From Paenibacillus sp. MMS18-CY102 (GTDB taxonomy: Bacteria > Bacillota > Bacilli > Paenibacillales > Paenibacillaceae): a stretch of DNA of 64,000 nucleotides. Within the stretch, counting starts at the first letter, position 1. Every line of letters starts with the position of its first letter. The stretch is taken from assembly GCF_009789195.1 (NCBI RefSeq), contig NZ_WSTC01000011.1:112361-176360 (forward strand). The letters run 5' to 3'. The translations under genes were made by a program, and so were the position numbers. Below the pieces are notes generated by a model. The model saw only the letters and a list, made by a program, of their open reading frames with translations, made no database searches and was not told the DNA's origin. Positions 25,267-34,543 of the stretch are shown in pieces.

Positions 25267-26231
25267 ATCGGCCATTGACCATTACGAAGCTTAAGAAGAT
25301 GAAGCAAGAGCGGAATCCAATCTCCGTGTTGACGGCGTACGATTATCCATCGGCTAAGCTTGCAGAGGAAGCGGGCATTGATGTCATCCTAGTTGGAGAC
25401 TCGCTAGGCAACGTCGTGCTCGGCTACGATACGACAGTGCCAGTTACGCTGGATGACATGGTTTACCATACCAAAGCGGTTCGGCGCGGAGCCCCTAATA
25501 CATTCGTCGTGGCAGACATGCCATTTATGACTTATCGGGTTGGCAAGGAGCATACGCTGCGCAATGCAGCACGCTTGCTGCAAGAGGGGCTAGCTAATGC
25601 GATTAAGCTGGAGGGCGGTTCTGATATCGCCGATGAAGTGGAGGCTTGCGTACGCGCTGGCATTCCGGTAATGGGCCATCTGGGCTTGACGCCGCAATCG
25701 ATCCATCAATTAGGCGGATATCGCATACAAGGGAAATTAGAGCAGGAAGCCGAAGCGTTGCTGCGGGATGCGAAAGCGCTCGAAGCGGCAGGCGCGTTCG
25801 CGCTAGTCTTGGAGCTGGTAACAGAGCCGATTGCAGAAGCGATTCGCTCGGCCATCTCCATTCCAGTTATCGGCATCGGCGCTGGTCGAGGCTGCGATGG
25901 CCAAGTGCTCGTTTATCATGATATATTGCAGTACGCTTCTCCTTATCGGGAGAAACGATTCGTTAAAACTTATGCTGATATAGGAACCACGATTCGTGGG
26001 GCAATCGGCGCTTATGTGCAGGATGTTAAATCAGGCGCATTCCCAGAACAGAAGCACGCATTTCCGATGGAGCCCGGGACTGCGGTGCTGTCGCATCTCT
26101 ATGGGTCTTCAACCGCATCTGGCAACACAGGTGCTCAACAGCAACAGCAACAACAACAACAACAGCAGCAACAGCAACAGCAGGCCGCAGGAACGAAGCA
26201 ACCGGATGCAGAAGGGCGGTCGACGCTATGA
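25263..26231 (+). CDS. panB: 3-methyl-2-oxobutanoate hydroxymethyltransferase with polyglutamine tail
   Basis: PanB transfers a hydroxymethyl group from methylenetetrahydrofolate to ketoisovalerate, giving ketopantoate. The motifs V-T-A-Y-D-Y-P near residue 21, V-G-D-S-L-G near 41 and M-G-H-L-G-L-T-P-Q near 139 are intact, as is G-I-G-A-G near 204. The enzyme core ends near residue 275. An unusual low-complexity tail follows, with 16 consecutive glutamines (residues 292-307), giving 322 residues in all. The start follows AAAGGGGA. It overlaps panC by four bases. Confidence 0.96.
   Translation: MNRPLTITKLKKMKQERNPISVLTAYDYPSAKLAEEAGIDVILVGDSLGNVVLGYDTTVPVTLDDMVYHTKAVRRGAPNTFVVADMPFMTYRVGKEHTLRNAARLLQEGLANAIKLEGGSDIADEVEACVRAGIPVMGHLGLTPQSIHQLGGYRIQGKLEQEAEALLRDAKALEAAGAFALVLELVTEPIAEAIRSAISIPVIGIGAGRGCDGQVLVYHDILQYASPYREKRFVKTYADIGTTIRGAIGAYVQDVKSGAFPEQKHAFPMEPGTAVLSHLYGSSTASGNTGAQQQQQQQQQQQQQQQQAAGTKQPDAEGRSTL
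26136..26183 (+). repeat. CAA/CAG trinucleotide repeat coding for 16 glutamines
   Basis: Sixteen consecutive CAA or CAG codons, including five CAA in a row, lie near the 3' end of panB. Trinucleotide runs change length by slippage, but each step keeps the reading frame, so length variants should stay in frame and spare the catalytic domain. Confidence 0.97.
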
Positions 26232-27118
26232 TCATTTGCCGAACGAAACAAGAGCTGCAGGATGCACTCCATAAGCTGCGCGTGCAGCAGCCTGACCGTA
26301 AAGTAGGCTTCGTGCCAACGATGGGTTTTTTGCATGAAGGCCACGCAAGCCTCATCCGCCAGTCCGTACAGGAGTGCGATACGACCGTACTAAGCATTTT
26401 CGTTAATCCGCTGCAATTTGGCCCTAATGAGGACTTTGACCGATATCCGCGGGATGAGCAGCGCGATTTGGCGCTTGCACAAGCAAGTGGCGCAGATTAC
26501 GTATTTATGCCATCTGTCGACGAGATGTATCCTTCGAAGATGCTGACTCGCATTACGGTTGATATCGTGACAGACAGGCTTTGCGGCGCTTCCCGTCCAG
26601 GCCATTTTGATGGTGTCGGCGCGGTCGTTTCGAAGCTGTTCCATATTGTGCAGCCACAGCGTGCTTACTTTGGCATGAAGGATGCCCAGCAGGTTGCCGT
26701 TATTCAACGAATGGTGCTGGATCTCGATTTTCCAATCGAAATCGTGCCGTGCCCGATCGTTCGGGAGCCTGATGGACTGGCGCTCAGCTCGCGCAATGTG
26801 TATTTGAGCGCAGAGGAGCGTGCCCAAGCGGTTGTCCTGTCCCGGTCGCTTGCTGAAGCAGCTGCAGCAGCCGGAAAAGCCGGCATGACGGCCGGTGAAC
26901 TGCAAGAACAAGTATGCGATACAATTAAGCAATCTCCGATTGCAGATATCGATTACGTGGAACTGCTAGCTTTCCCGAATTTGACGGCGCTAGAACCGAA
27001 CCAACTGCTGTCAGCGATCGATGGCGAACTGCTGCTGGCGCTTGCCGTACGATTCGGGCGTACGAGACTGATCGATAATCGGATATTGCGATTTGCGGAG
27101 GTAAAAGCCTATGTTTAG
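26228..27118 (+). CDS. panC: Pantothenate synthetase
   Basis: PanC joins pantoate and beta-alanine using ATP, giving pantothenate. It shows the HIGH-like [13 protein letters not shown] (near residue 31), F-V-N-P-L-Q-F near 58, the K-M-S-K-like region (A-L-S-S-R-N near 182) and Y-F-G-M-K-D near 143. The 296 residues are slightly longer than usual. It shares four bases with panB (ATGA) and overlaps panD by eight bases, so the three form one operon. Confidence 0.97.
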   Translation: MIICRTKQELQDALHKLRVQQPDRKVGFVPTMGFLHEGHASLIRQSVQECDTTVLSIFVNPLQFGPNEDFDRYPRDEQRDLALAQASGADYVFMPSVDEMYPSKMLTRITVDIVTDRLCGASRPGHFDGVGAVVSKLFHIVQPQRAYFGMKDAQQVAVIQRMVLDLDFPIEIVPCPIVREPDGLALSSRNVYLSAEERAQAVVLSRSLAEAAAAAGKAGMTAGELQEQVCDTIKQSPIADIDYVELLAFPNLTALEPNQLLSAIDGELLLALAVRFGRTRLIDNRILRFAEVKAYV

Positions 27119-27494
27119 AACGATGATGAAATCAAAACTGCACAGAGCGACTGTAACGGAAGCTAATCTCCATTATGTTGGCAGCATAACAATTGATGAG
27201 GACTTGATGGATGCGGCGGATATTTGGGCCAATGAGAAGGTCCAAATTGTGAACAATAACAATGGCGCCCGTTTTGAAACCTATGTCATCAAAGGCCCAA
27301 GAGGGTCTGGCGTTATTTGCTTGAACGGAGCAGCTGCCCGCCAAGTACAGCCTGGCGACCAAGTCATCATTATCTCCTATGCTGCGATGACAGAAGAAGA
27401 GGCGCGCAGCTACAAGCCTAGAGTTGTCATCCTGGATGAGAATAACCGTCCTTTGGAGTCATTGACAGAAGAATTGCACTCCGTCATCATCTAA
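27111..27494 (+). CDS. panD: Aspartate 1-decarboxylase precursor
   Basis: PanD makes beta-alanine from aspartate and is a pyruvoyl enzyme made by self-cleavage. The cleavage site Gly24-Ser25 is seen in H-Y-V-G-S-I-T-I-D, and the conserved N-G-A-A-A-R near residue 72 is present. It has 127 residues, normal for the family. An alternative start at Met5 or Met6 would be closer to the common N-terminus. It completes the panBCD set. Confidence 0.97.
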   Translation: MFRTMMKSKLHRATVTEANLHYVGSITIDEDLMDAADIWANEKVQIVNNNNGARFETYVIKGPRGSGVICLNGAAARQVQPGDQVIIISYAAMTEEEARSYKPRVVILDENNRPLESLTEELHSVII

Positions 27495-27659
27495 CGGAAG
27501 CGGCGAGCTCATCCCAGCATTGTATAAAGGCTGGAATGCCGTATGAAATAGCCCCCTTAAACAAAGAATGAGCAATACACCGGCCAGTAACAAGGCATCA
27601 TTCATTATGAAAGGCCGGCATCGTTCTACACTCATTCTTACGTAAAGGCGGGTGCAGCC

Positions 27660-28421
27660 ATGTTTGCGCATCTGTTCGCGACGATGAACGACAAGTTGGA
27701 CGAAATCAGGCGCTTGTATCCAAGAGCAACCGGTAATGGGCGTGACCATCTCGATCGCCAGCTCGACACATTGAAGGAAATGAGCGACACGATTGTGGAG
27801 CAGTGGCTGTTGTTTGAGGAGAAGCTGGCGGATTTTTTGGATCAGTCCAAACCGGCGGCTTCCCCGTCTCTTAATGCTAACGCGGCAGCGAAAGCAGCAA
27901 GTGCGCCAGAGCGCCATGCAGCCAGCAAAGAAACGGCCGCTGCGGCAGCGGCTACGCAATCGGCTGGGGCTCCTCCGCCATCAAATGACGGGCAAGAGGA
28001 ATGGAGCTTATCCACAGAGGTTGCTATCCAGATTTCCAAAGGGCAAGGCTACTTCAAGCTTCACATGTTCAAACACGCGGCAACCGAGCTTGAACAAGCG
28101 ATCTCCATGGCGCCGGATTGCCAGTTAGCCCGCATGTTTTTGGCGATGACGCATATGCATCTCCAACAATGGAACGAGGCGCAGCGGCATTTCCAAATAT
28201 TAATTTCACTCACGAATTACGCCAAATGGCGAGCAATCGGTTATAATGCTCTCGGGTGTATTCAGGCAGTAGGCATGAATTTGGAGCTCGCGGAGCACTA
28301 TTTTTTGAAAGCACATGATGCAGATCCCAGCTTCGCGGATTCGCTTATGAACCTGAAGTGCTGTAAGGAAAGGAACGGTCAGCTTTCGCTCCGGTTTGGA
28401 AGCACGGAGCTGATCCGTTAG
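27660..28421 (+). CDS. TPR-containing protein with alanine-rich linker
   Basis: The 253-residue protein begins with a helical region (1-60), followed by a linker very rich in alanine, serine and proline (about 62-118). The C-terminal half has TPR-like helices (G-Q-G-Y-F-K-L-H-M-F-K-H-A-A-T-E-L-E-Q-A-I, then A-R-M-F-L-A-M-T-H and a third unit near 200-235). No signal or membrane segment is present. It sits between panD and dinG, where B. subtilis has no gene. The 165 bases upstream carry an imperfect hairpin (27565-27638) with a CCGGCC/GGCCGG inner stem and no T run. Function unknown. Confidence 0.8.
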   Translation: MFAHLFATMNDKLDEIRRLYPRATGNGRDHLDRQLDTLKEMSDTIVEQWLLFEEKLADFLDQSKPAASPSLNANAAAKAASAPERHAASKETAAAAAATQSAGAPPPSNDGQEEWSLSTEVAIQISKGQGYFKLHMFKHAATELEQAISMAPDCQLARMFLAMTHMHLQQWNEAQRHFQILISLTNYAKWRAIGYNALGCIQAVGMNLELAEHYFLKAHDADPSFADSLMNLKCCKERNGQLSLRFGSTELIR

Positions 28422-28439
28422 GAGAGGATCGGAAGCCGG

Positions 28440-31313
28440 ATGAAATTTGCTGTACTCGATTTGGAAACGACCGGTCATCAGGCCGAAGATGAAATGATAC
28501 AGATAGGAATCGTCATGCTGGACGAGGAGCTGAACGTAACCGATACGTTCAGCTCCTTCGTGCGACCGGCGATAGATATACCGCCTTTTATCACACAGCT
28601 CACGGGCATTACGAATGAAATGGTATCAGACGCCCCTTCGGTTGAAGACGTGCTGACGGATGTCGTTAAATTGCTAGGCGATGCCGTGCTTGTCGCGCAC
28701 AATGTCGGGTTTGATGCCCATTTTCTAAACCGTGCGCTAGATCGCTGCGGCTATAGCCCGTTCACAGGCCGCCGCTTAGACACGATCGACCTGCTGCGGA
28801 TGCTTTACCCAACGTTATCCTCCTATCAGCTAAGTGCGGTTTCTGAGGCGTTTGGGATCGCTCATGAACGCAAGCACCAAGCGGATAGCGATGCAGAAGC
28901 GACCGCGATGCTGTTCGCCCATTGCGTGCACAAGCTGCGGGATTTGCCGCTGCTCAGTTTACAAAGGCTTGGTGAGCTGTTTAATGGCTATGATGATTTG
29001 AGCTGGTTAATCCAGCTTACGTTGCAGGCCAAAGAGCAGTCGACATCGCTGGATACGCAAGCTCATGTTTACTTTAACCAATTAGCGATGAAAGCTGGCG
29101 ATTGGGCAGATCTTGGCGCCGTTCGAACCGATGAAGATATTGAAGCCTTGGGCAGCATGTCCTTCGAGCAGTTCATGGATGGGGTTCGGGACCGGTTTCG
29201 TGCCATGATGCCCGATTACGAAGAACGCGAAGCGCAATCCATCATGTTCGATGAAGTGCATCAAGCGCTGGATCATGAACGCCATTTGCTTATTGAAGCA
29301 GGGACAGGGACAGGCAAGTCGCTTGGGTACCTGTTGCCTTCGTTATTTTACGGCGCTAAGGAGCAGAAGAAGATCGTAGTCAGCACGCATACGATTAACT
29401 TGCAAGAACAGCTGCGGCAGCGGGATATTCCATTGCTGCATGAGGTGTCGCCTTTTCCGTTTCGTGCGGCCGTATTTAAGGGTAGAGGCAATTATATCTG
29501 CCTTCGCAAATTCGATAATAAGGTTCGGATGCGGGAATACGTTTCGCCTAATGAGGATTTAATGACAGCTGCCCAGATGATCATTTGGCTTGGCGAGACA
29601 GGGACTGGCGATCAGGAAGAGCTTAACTTCGGCAACAAAGGTTCGGAATTTTGGGAGACGGTTGCAAGCGATGCGGATTCTTGCCTCAACCGTGCATGCC
29701 CTTGGTTCCGCCGTTGTTTCTATCACCGTGCCAAGCATGAAGCGAATGTAGCGGATATCGTCATTACGAACCATTCCCTTGTGTTCACAGATATCCAAGC
29801 TGAGCATCGTTTGCTGCCTACGTACGAGCAGTTGGTCGTAGACGAGGCGCATCATCTCGAAGAAGTAGCAGGCAAGCATCTGGGCTTGCAGTTATCATAT
29901 TTCTCATTCGTTCATCCCTTTAACCGATTGGTGAAAGATAACCGTGGCGGGGGGCTGCTAAGCCAGCTTGTCGCTCTGCTGCATGGAGAATCTGAATCCG
30001 GTATCCCTGCGTGGATCGAGATCATTGATGAAGCGGGCAAGTCCTTGAGCAGCATACGTGAAGACTGGGATAAGCTGTTCGAGCTGATGTATGCGTTAAT
30101 GGGGACTTCGGGATCAGAAACTTCACAAATTGAGTCGGGCCAATCCGTGTTCCGCATTAGACCGAAGGAGCACCCGACGGGATGGGCAACGATTGCCGAT
30201 CTTGAGAACAATGTGTATGCTGATCTTAATAAGGCAGCTCGTACATTAGAGAAAACACTGGGCGATATTAAAGAGAAAATTGACGAGACCGTGATTGTGA
30301 ATCTAATTACAGACTTGAATGGAGCAGTCAAAGATTTGGCCCGTGTCCGGGACGATATGCGCACCTTCGTACGAGCAGATAAATCTGACACGGTTTATTG
30401 GATTGAAGCGACGACACAGTTCAAAGCGAAGTCCATCCATCTCTATGCTGTGCCAGCAGATGTCAGCGAGCAGCTTCGGACGCATTTATTCGAAGCGAAG
30501 AAGAGCGTCATTCTGACATCCGCAACTTTATCGGTCCAAAAATCGTTCCAATATGCGAGCGAACAGCTCGGATTGGCTGGGATGGAGGAATCGGGAAGGC
30601 TTACGACGGTTCTGCTTCCATCACCCTTTAATTATAGGGAGCAGGCGCTCGTTATTATCCCGCGCAATTTCCCGACACTTAAAGGTGCAGTAACCGAGCA
30701 GCCGTTCGTTGATATGTTAGTGAAATCGCTGACTGATTCAGCAGTGGAAATCGGCGGACGGATGCTGGTTCTGTTCACTTCCTATCGCATGCTGCGCATG
30801 GTTTACGAGCCGTTGAAGGAAGCGTTGGAACTGCATCAGATTCAAGTGCTCGGCCAGGGCATCGACAGCGGCAACCGCAGCAAGCTGACACGCCGTTTCC
30901 AGCAGCAGCCAGCATCAGTTTTGCTCGGTACGAGCAGTTTCTGGGAAGGGGTAGACATTCCTGGAGATGCGCTGACTTGCTTGGCGATCGTGCGCTTGCC
31001 TTTTCAGCCGCCGAATCATCCGCTAGTTGAAGCGAAGTCGGAGCTGCTGCTTGCACAGAAGCAGAACCCATTCATGAAGCTGTCGATTCCGCAAGCTGTC
31101 ATTCGGTTCAAGCAAGGCTTTGGGCGGCTTGTTCGATCCACGAAGGATCGTGGCATTGTGCTCATTTACGACACGCGTGTGTTAGAAACGTATTATGGCA
31201 AATATTTCTTGTACTCGCTTCCGGGACCCAAAATTGAACACATGCATCTTGAGCAGATTGTACCGCGTATGCGAGGATGGTTGGATAATGGACGGGAAGG
31301 TGCGAAAGAATGA
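28440..31313 (+). CDS. dinG: DinG-type helicase with N-terminal 3'-5' exonuclease domain
   Basis: Residues 1-170 form a DEDD exonuclease like DNA polymerase III epsilon (D-L-E-T-T-G at 7-12, H-N-V-G-F-D near 87, H-Q-A-D-S-D-A near 147). Residues from about 250 form a superfamily 2, XPD/DinG-like helicase (E-A-G-T-G-T-G-K-S near 288, D-E-A-H-H near 467). Four cysteines at 354, 415, 420 and 426 have the spacing C-x60-C-x4-C-x5-C, which would hold a [4Fe-4S] cluster. Length 957, close to Bacillus DinG. It is followed by rex with a four-base overlap. A role in DNA repair is likely. Confidence 0.93.
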   Translation: MKFAVLDLETTGHQAEDEMIQIGIVMLDEELNVTDTFSSFVRPAIDIPPFITQLTGITNEMVSDAPSVEDVLTDVVKLLGDAVLVAHNVGFDAHFLNRALDRCGYSPFTGRRLDTIDLLRMLYPTLSSYQLSAVSEAFGIAHERKHQADSDAEATAMLFAHCVHKLRDLPLLSLQRLGELFNGYDDLSWLIQLTLQAKEQSTSLDTQAHVYFNQLAMKAGDWADLGAVRTDEDIEALGSMSFEQFMDGVRDRFRAMMPDYEEREAQSIMFDEVHQALDHERHLLIEAGTGTGKSLGYLLPSLFYGAKEQKKIVVSTHTINLQEQLRQRDIPLLHEVSPFPFRAAVFKGRGNYICLRKFDNKVRMREYVSPNEDLMTAAQMIIWLGETGTGDQEELNFGNKGSEFWETVASDADSCLNRACPWFRRCFYHRAKHEANVADIVITNHSLVFTDIQAEHRLLPTYEQLVVDEAHHLEEVAGKHLGLQLSYFSFVHPFNRLVKDNRGGGLLSQLVALLHGESESGIPAWIEIIDEAGKSLSSIREDWDKLFELMYALMGTSGSETSQIESGQSVFRIRPKEHPTGWATIADLENNVYADLNKAARTLEKTLGDIKEKIDETVIVNLITDLNGAVKDLARVRDDMRTFVRADKSDTVYWIEATTQFKAKSIHLYAVPADVSEQLRTHLFEAKKSVILTSATLSVQKSFQYASEQLGLAGMEESGRLTTVLLPSPFNYREQALVIIPRNFPTLKGAVTEQPFVDMLVKSLTDSAVEIGGRMLVLFTSYRMLRMVYEPLKEALELHQIQVLGQGIDSGNRSKLTRRFQQQPASVLLGTSSFWEGVDIPGDALTCLAIVRLPFQPPNHPLVEAKSELLLAQKQNPFMKLSIPQAVIRFKQGFGRLVRSTKDRGIVLIYDTRVLETYYGKYFLYSLPGPKIEHMHLEQIVPRMRGWLDNGREGAKE

Positions 31314-31954
31314 AGCAGCTCAAAATATCGGAAGCAGTCGTAAGGCGGCTTCCGGTTTATTTGCAAGTGCTGAATGAGCTTACAATGCGGGAGGTGCATA
31401 CCGTCTCCTCGCAGGAGCTCGGACGGAAGCTGAATTTGAATCCCGCCCAGATTCGCAAGGATTTAGCCTATTTCGGCGAATTCGGCCGCAAAGGGATTGG
31501 ATACGATGTGGATTATCTCATCGAGAAGATTAGGCAAATTTTGAATCTGGATAAAACGCATTATGCAGCTTTGATTGGGGCAGGCAATTTGGGACATGCG
31601 CTTTGCAATTATAATACTTATATTAAAGATGATGTCCAAATTACAGCCGTCTTCGACGCCAACCCTAACAAGATCGGTTCGACCATCAATGGGTTGACCG
31701 TACAGCCGATGGAAGCATTATCTGAGCAGATTCGTGCCCAACGCATTCGGATCGGCATTATAACGGTTCCTGCATCCGAAGCGCAAAATGTTGCGAATGA
31801 ATTAGTTTCTGCAGGAGTCGACGGGATTTTGAACTTTGCGCCTGCTATACTTAAAGTGCCCGATGAGGTGCGCATTCATCATGCGAATTTTACGACAGAA
31901 TTGCTAAGCCTAGCTTATTATATTGAAAACGAGAGGTTGGAGCGCGATGAGTGA
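31310..31954 (+). CDS. rex: Redox-sensing transcriptional repressor Rex
   Basis: Rex senses the NADH/NAD ratio and represses respiratory and fermentative genes when NADH is low. The N-terminal winged helix (about 15-75) contains S-S-Q-E-L-G-R-K-L and Q-I-R-K-D-L-A-Y-F-G-x-F-G-x-x-G. The Rossmann domain has G-A-G-N-L-G-H-A near residue 92 and a C-terminal swap helix. The 214 residues are normal. The gene overlaps dinG and the next gene, so it is co-transcribed with them, an arrangement not found in B. subtilis. Confidence 0.95.
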   Translation: MKQLKISEAVVRRLPVYLQVLNELTMREVHTVSSQELGRKLNLNPAQIRKDLAYFGEFGRKGIGYDVDYLIEKIRQILNLDKTHYAALIGAGNLGHALCNYNTYIKDDVQITAVFDANPNKIGSTINGLTVQPMEALSEQIRAQRIRIGIITVPASEAQNVANELVSAGVDGILNFAPAILKVPDEVRIHHANFTTELLSLAYYIENERLERDE

Positions 31955-33239
31955 ATGGATTATTAAGAACGGGTTGTTCGTCACAATGGACGATACACAG
32001 CCAGTTGTACGCGGATATTTGCATGTAAAAGGAGATTCGATTGCATACATAGGGGAACAAGAGCCTCAGCTAACGGAAGGCGTTGAAGTGATCGACGGCA
32101 AAGGCCTCGTCTTCATGCCTGGCCTTATTAATACGCATGGCCACACGCCAATGACGCTGCTTCGTGGTTTCGCAGATGATATGGTGCTGCAAACATGGCT
32201 GCAGGACAAAATTTGGCCGCTTGAAGCTAAATTTGACGACCAATCGGCTCGTTGGGGCACATCGCTGGCACAGCTAGAAATGCTCAAAACAGGCACGACA
32301 GCATTCGTTGATATGTACGATCGAATGGACATTATCGCTGGCGTGGTTGAAAAATCGGGCTTGCGCGGCGTATTGACTCGCGGTGCAATTGGCTTCGGTT
32401 CGCCAGAAGAATTGGATGCGAAATTCAAAGAAGCTGTAGACTTCGCACGTGATTGGAATGGCAAAGCAGATGGCCGCATTACGACGATGCTCGCGCCGCA
32501 TGCGCCATATACTTGCCCGCCAGCCTTCATCGAACGTTTCGTTCAAGCGTCGCATGACCTGAATGTTCCGATGCATACGCATATGTCGGAGACGGCAGCC
32601 GAAGTGGAGCAAAATGTTCGGGATTATGGTGTACGCCCTGTCGAGCATCTCGACAAGCTGGGCATGTTCGCACGCCCTACGCTGCTCGCGCATGCGGTTC
32701 ATTTGACGGATGAGGAAATCGAGCTGCTCGCAGCTCGTGGCGTCGGTGTTTCGCATAATGCGGCAAGCAACTTGAAGCTGGCAAGCGGCGTAGCTCGCGT
32801 GCCTGACCTGCTGCGTGCGGGCGTCACCGTATCGCTTGGAACGGACGGCGCAGCGAGCAATAACAACCTGAGCCTATTTGATGAAATCCGCCTTGCGGGA
32901 CTCATTCATAAAGGCGTGTCAGGAGACCCGACGGCTGTGCCTGCATTGGAAGCGTTGAAGCTGGGCACGATCTATGGTGCCAAAGGGATCTGGCAGGAGA
33001 AGTCGATTGGCAGCTTGGAGGTTGGCAAGAAAGCCGACATCATCGCGCTTGATTTGAACCGTCCGCAATACTTCCCGCTTACGGATATCGTATCGCATCT
33101 CGTCTATTCGGGCTCGGGCAGCGATGTGCGCCATGTTTGGATTGATGGCAAGCAAACCGTACGGAACGGCGAATGCTTGACGCTGGATGAAGAACGTATT
33201 CTTCATGAAGCGCAGGCTGCATTCGAAAGGCTGCTGTAA
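31947..33239 (+). CDS. mtaD: 5-methylthioadenosine/S-adenosylhomocysteine deaminase family amidohydrolase
   Basis: This amidohydrolase (430 residues from ATG 31947) has the metal motifs H-G-H-T-P-M near residue 65, H-T-H-M-S-E near 210, a third histidine in L-L-A-H-A-V-H and the catalytic aspartate in S-L-G-T-D-G-A-A-S-N-N. These are typical of MTA/SAH deaminases, with TrzA/AtzB-type enzymes as relatives, so the substrate is probable but not sure. Deamination of SAH or MTA would feed the sulfur salvage whose later genes (mtnW, X, B, E, U) lie further along. It overlaps rex by eight bases. Confidence 0.85.
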   Translation: MSEWIIKNGLFVTMDDTQPVVRGYLHVKGDSIAYIGEQEPQLTEGVEVIDGKGLVFMPGLINTHGHTPMTLLRGFADDMVLQTWLQDKIWPLEAKFDDQSARWGTSLAQLEMLKTGTTAFVDMYDRMDIIAGVVEKSGLRGVLTRGAIGFGSPEELDAKFKEAVDFARDWNGKADGRITTMLAPHAPYTCPPAFIERFVQASHDLNVPMHTHMSETAAEVEQNVRDYGVRPVEHLDKLGMFARPTLLAHAVHLTDEEIELLAARGVGVSHNAASNLKLASGVARVPDLLRAGVTVSLGTDGAASNNNLSLFDEIRLAGLIHKGVSGDPTAVPALEALKLGTIYGAKGIWQEKSIGSLEVGKKADIIALDLNRPQYFPLTDIVSHLVYSGSGSDVRHVWIDGKQTVRNGECLTLDEERILHEAQAAFERLL

Positions 33240-33244
33240 TTCCC

Positions 33245-33778
33245 ATGCGCGCTACTCGAAAAAAACGGCCTCCAGTGATGACAACCAAGCGTTGGGTCGC
33301 GCTATCGATCATGCTATTCCTTGCTATACTCGTTGCTGCGAATGTGTGGTACCGCAATGTATTCTCAGACGAATGGGCTGCTGAATCGAATGCGGAGAAG
33401 CGAGCGGCTGCTGTTGCGAACTTAATTGAAGTGGATGAAGCCGACAAATATGTATGGGATGAAACAGCATGGGTCGTCCAAGGAAAAACAGAGGATGGCC
33501 AGCTTGCTTACGTTTGGCTTCGTGACAATGCTGTCGATACGGTTCGAGCGGCAGACGGCTTCACCAAAGAACAGATTCGTGCTGCTGTGCTGCAAAGCAA
33601 GCCAGATGCTAGCATTACTCATATTCGCCCGGGCATCATGAAGGGTCAGCATGTATGGGAAGTGTATTACTCGCGAGTTGAGAGTGGCCAGCGGAAGTAT
33701 GCGTATGCCTTCTATAATTTCGAGAATGGGACATTTATCGATATGTACAGGCTGCCAGCGACAGAGTTAGCCCAATAG
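33245..33778 (+). CDS. YpmB-like protein (DUF5590)
   Basis: The 177-residue protein has a basic start, one N-terminal membrane anchor (about residues 16-40) and an outside domain with two PepSY-like repeats, as in B. subtilis YpmB. It occupies the same place, between dinG and asnS. The visible pattern is A-x-V-Q-G-K-T-E-D-G-Q-L-A-Y-V-W and V-W-E-V-Y-Y. An alternative start is Met12 (33278). Its role is unknown; related domains act in control of extracellular hydrolases. Confidence 0.75.
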   Translation: MRATRKKRPPVMTTKRWVALSIMLFLAILVAANVWYRNVFSDEWAAESNAEKRAAAVANLIEVDEADKYVWDETAWVVQGKTEDGQLAYVWLRDNAVDTVRAADGFTKEQIRAAVLQSKPDASITHIRPGIMKGQHVWEVYYSRVESGQRKYAYAFYNFENGTFIDMYRLPATELAQ

Positions 33779-33802
33779 ATAAGTAATAATATTGCAAGGA
33801 CG

Positions 33803-33834
33803 AACGCCGCCAGAGCTACTGGCGGCGTTTCCTT
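33803..33834 (+). terminator. Terminator after the YpmB-like gene
   Basis: AACGCCGCCAG (33803-33813) pairs perfectly with CTGGCGGCGTT (33819-33829) around a 5-nt loop, with a T-rich tail. The following 160 bases to the next gene show no clear feature beyond a possible TATACT -10 box near 33868. Confidence 0.9.
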
Positions 33835-33997
33835 TTATTACACCGCTAATTCGTATATCAACTGTGATATACTCTTCGTATAGCAATTGAGCAACACATT
33901 TCGATAGAGGGCAAGCTAAGCGAGTGAAGTTGCTGCTTTTACAATAAAGGGAATGCAATGGTTTGAATGAAATCAACGATGAGGGGGATTGCTAACA

Positions 33998-34543
33998 ATG
34001 AGAATTCGTTGGATACCTGCAGTTGTGTCAGTAGCGGTATGCGCTGGATTGTTGTTCGGAGGCTGGTTCACCTATGATAAATTTGCTGTGAAGGATCCGT
34101 TGTCGAAGGCAGTGAGTGGACTCCCAGAAGTCCAATCATCTTCCTCCACGATTGAGAACGGAACGGTTAAGATTGCGTTAAAGCTGACGGACCATGCGGA
34201 TTTGCGCACGATTTATAATCGATTAACGACGGACGGCGCGTCCGTCCTTGATGGACGTAAGCTGAAGCTTGAGGTTGAAGGCGTTCAATCGAACGAGACG
34301 TTAGACAAATTATGGTCGACCGTATTGTTCGATGTTGCGCAAGCGATGGAAACGAAGTCGTATTCAGATATCCCGGTTGCACTGCAAAAGCTGGCAGCCG
34401 GCCATCAAGGAATGACGGTTAATTCAGAGATGGACGAAACGAATGTGTATGTGACGCTTCGTTATGAAGGAGCTGTTAAGTACGTCATTCTGCCGCGCAC
34501 GCCGGCAATGCTGGAGGTGTGGAACGATGCTGCAAAACTATAA
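33998..34543 (+). CDS. Unrecognised single-pass membrane protein
   Basis: The 181-residue protein starts at ATG 33998 after GAGGGGGA. It has one N-terminal membrane segment (about residues 6-24), followed by an outside or soluble region of mixed alpha/beta character. I do not recognise a family. It overlaps the FtsH-like protease gene by 17 bases, so the two products are probably made together and may act in one process at the membrane. Confidence 0.7.
   Translation: MRIRWIPAVVSVAVCAGLLFGGWFTYDKFAVKDPLSKAVSGLPEVQSSSSTIENGTVKIALKLTDHADLRTIYNRLTTDGASVLDGRKLKLEVEGVQSNETLDKLWSTVLFDVAQAMETKSYSDIPVALQKLAAGHQGMTVNSEMDETNVYVTLRYEGAVKYVILPRTPAMLEVWNDAAKL

Noticed and set aside
26136..26183. CRISPR or minisatellite array at the CAA/CAG run
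   Set aside because: It is a simple trinucleotide run inside a coding frame, without repeat-spacer structure.
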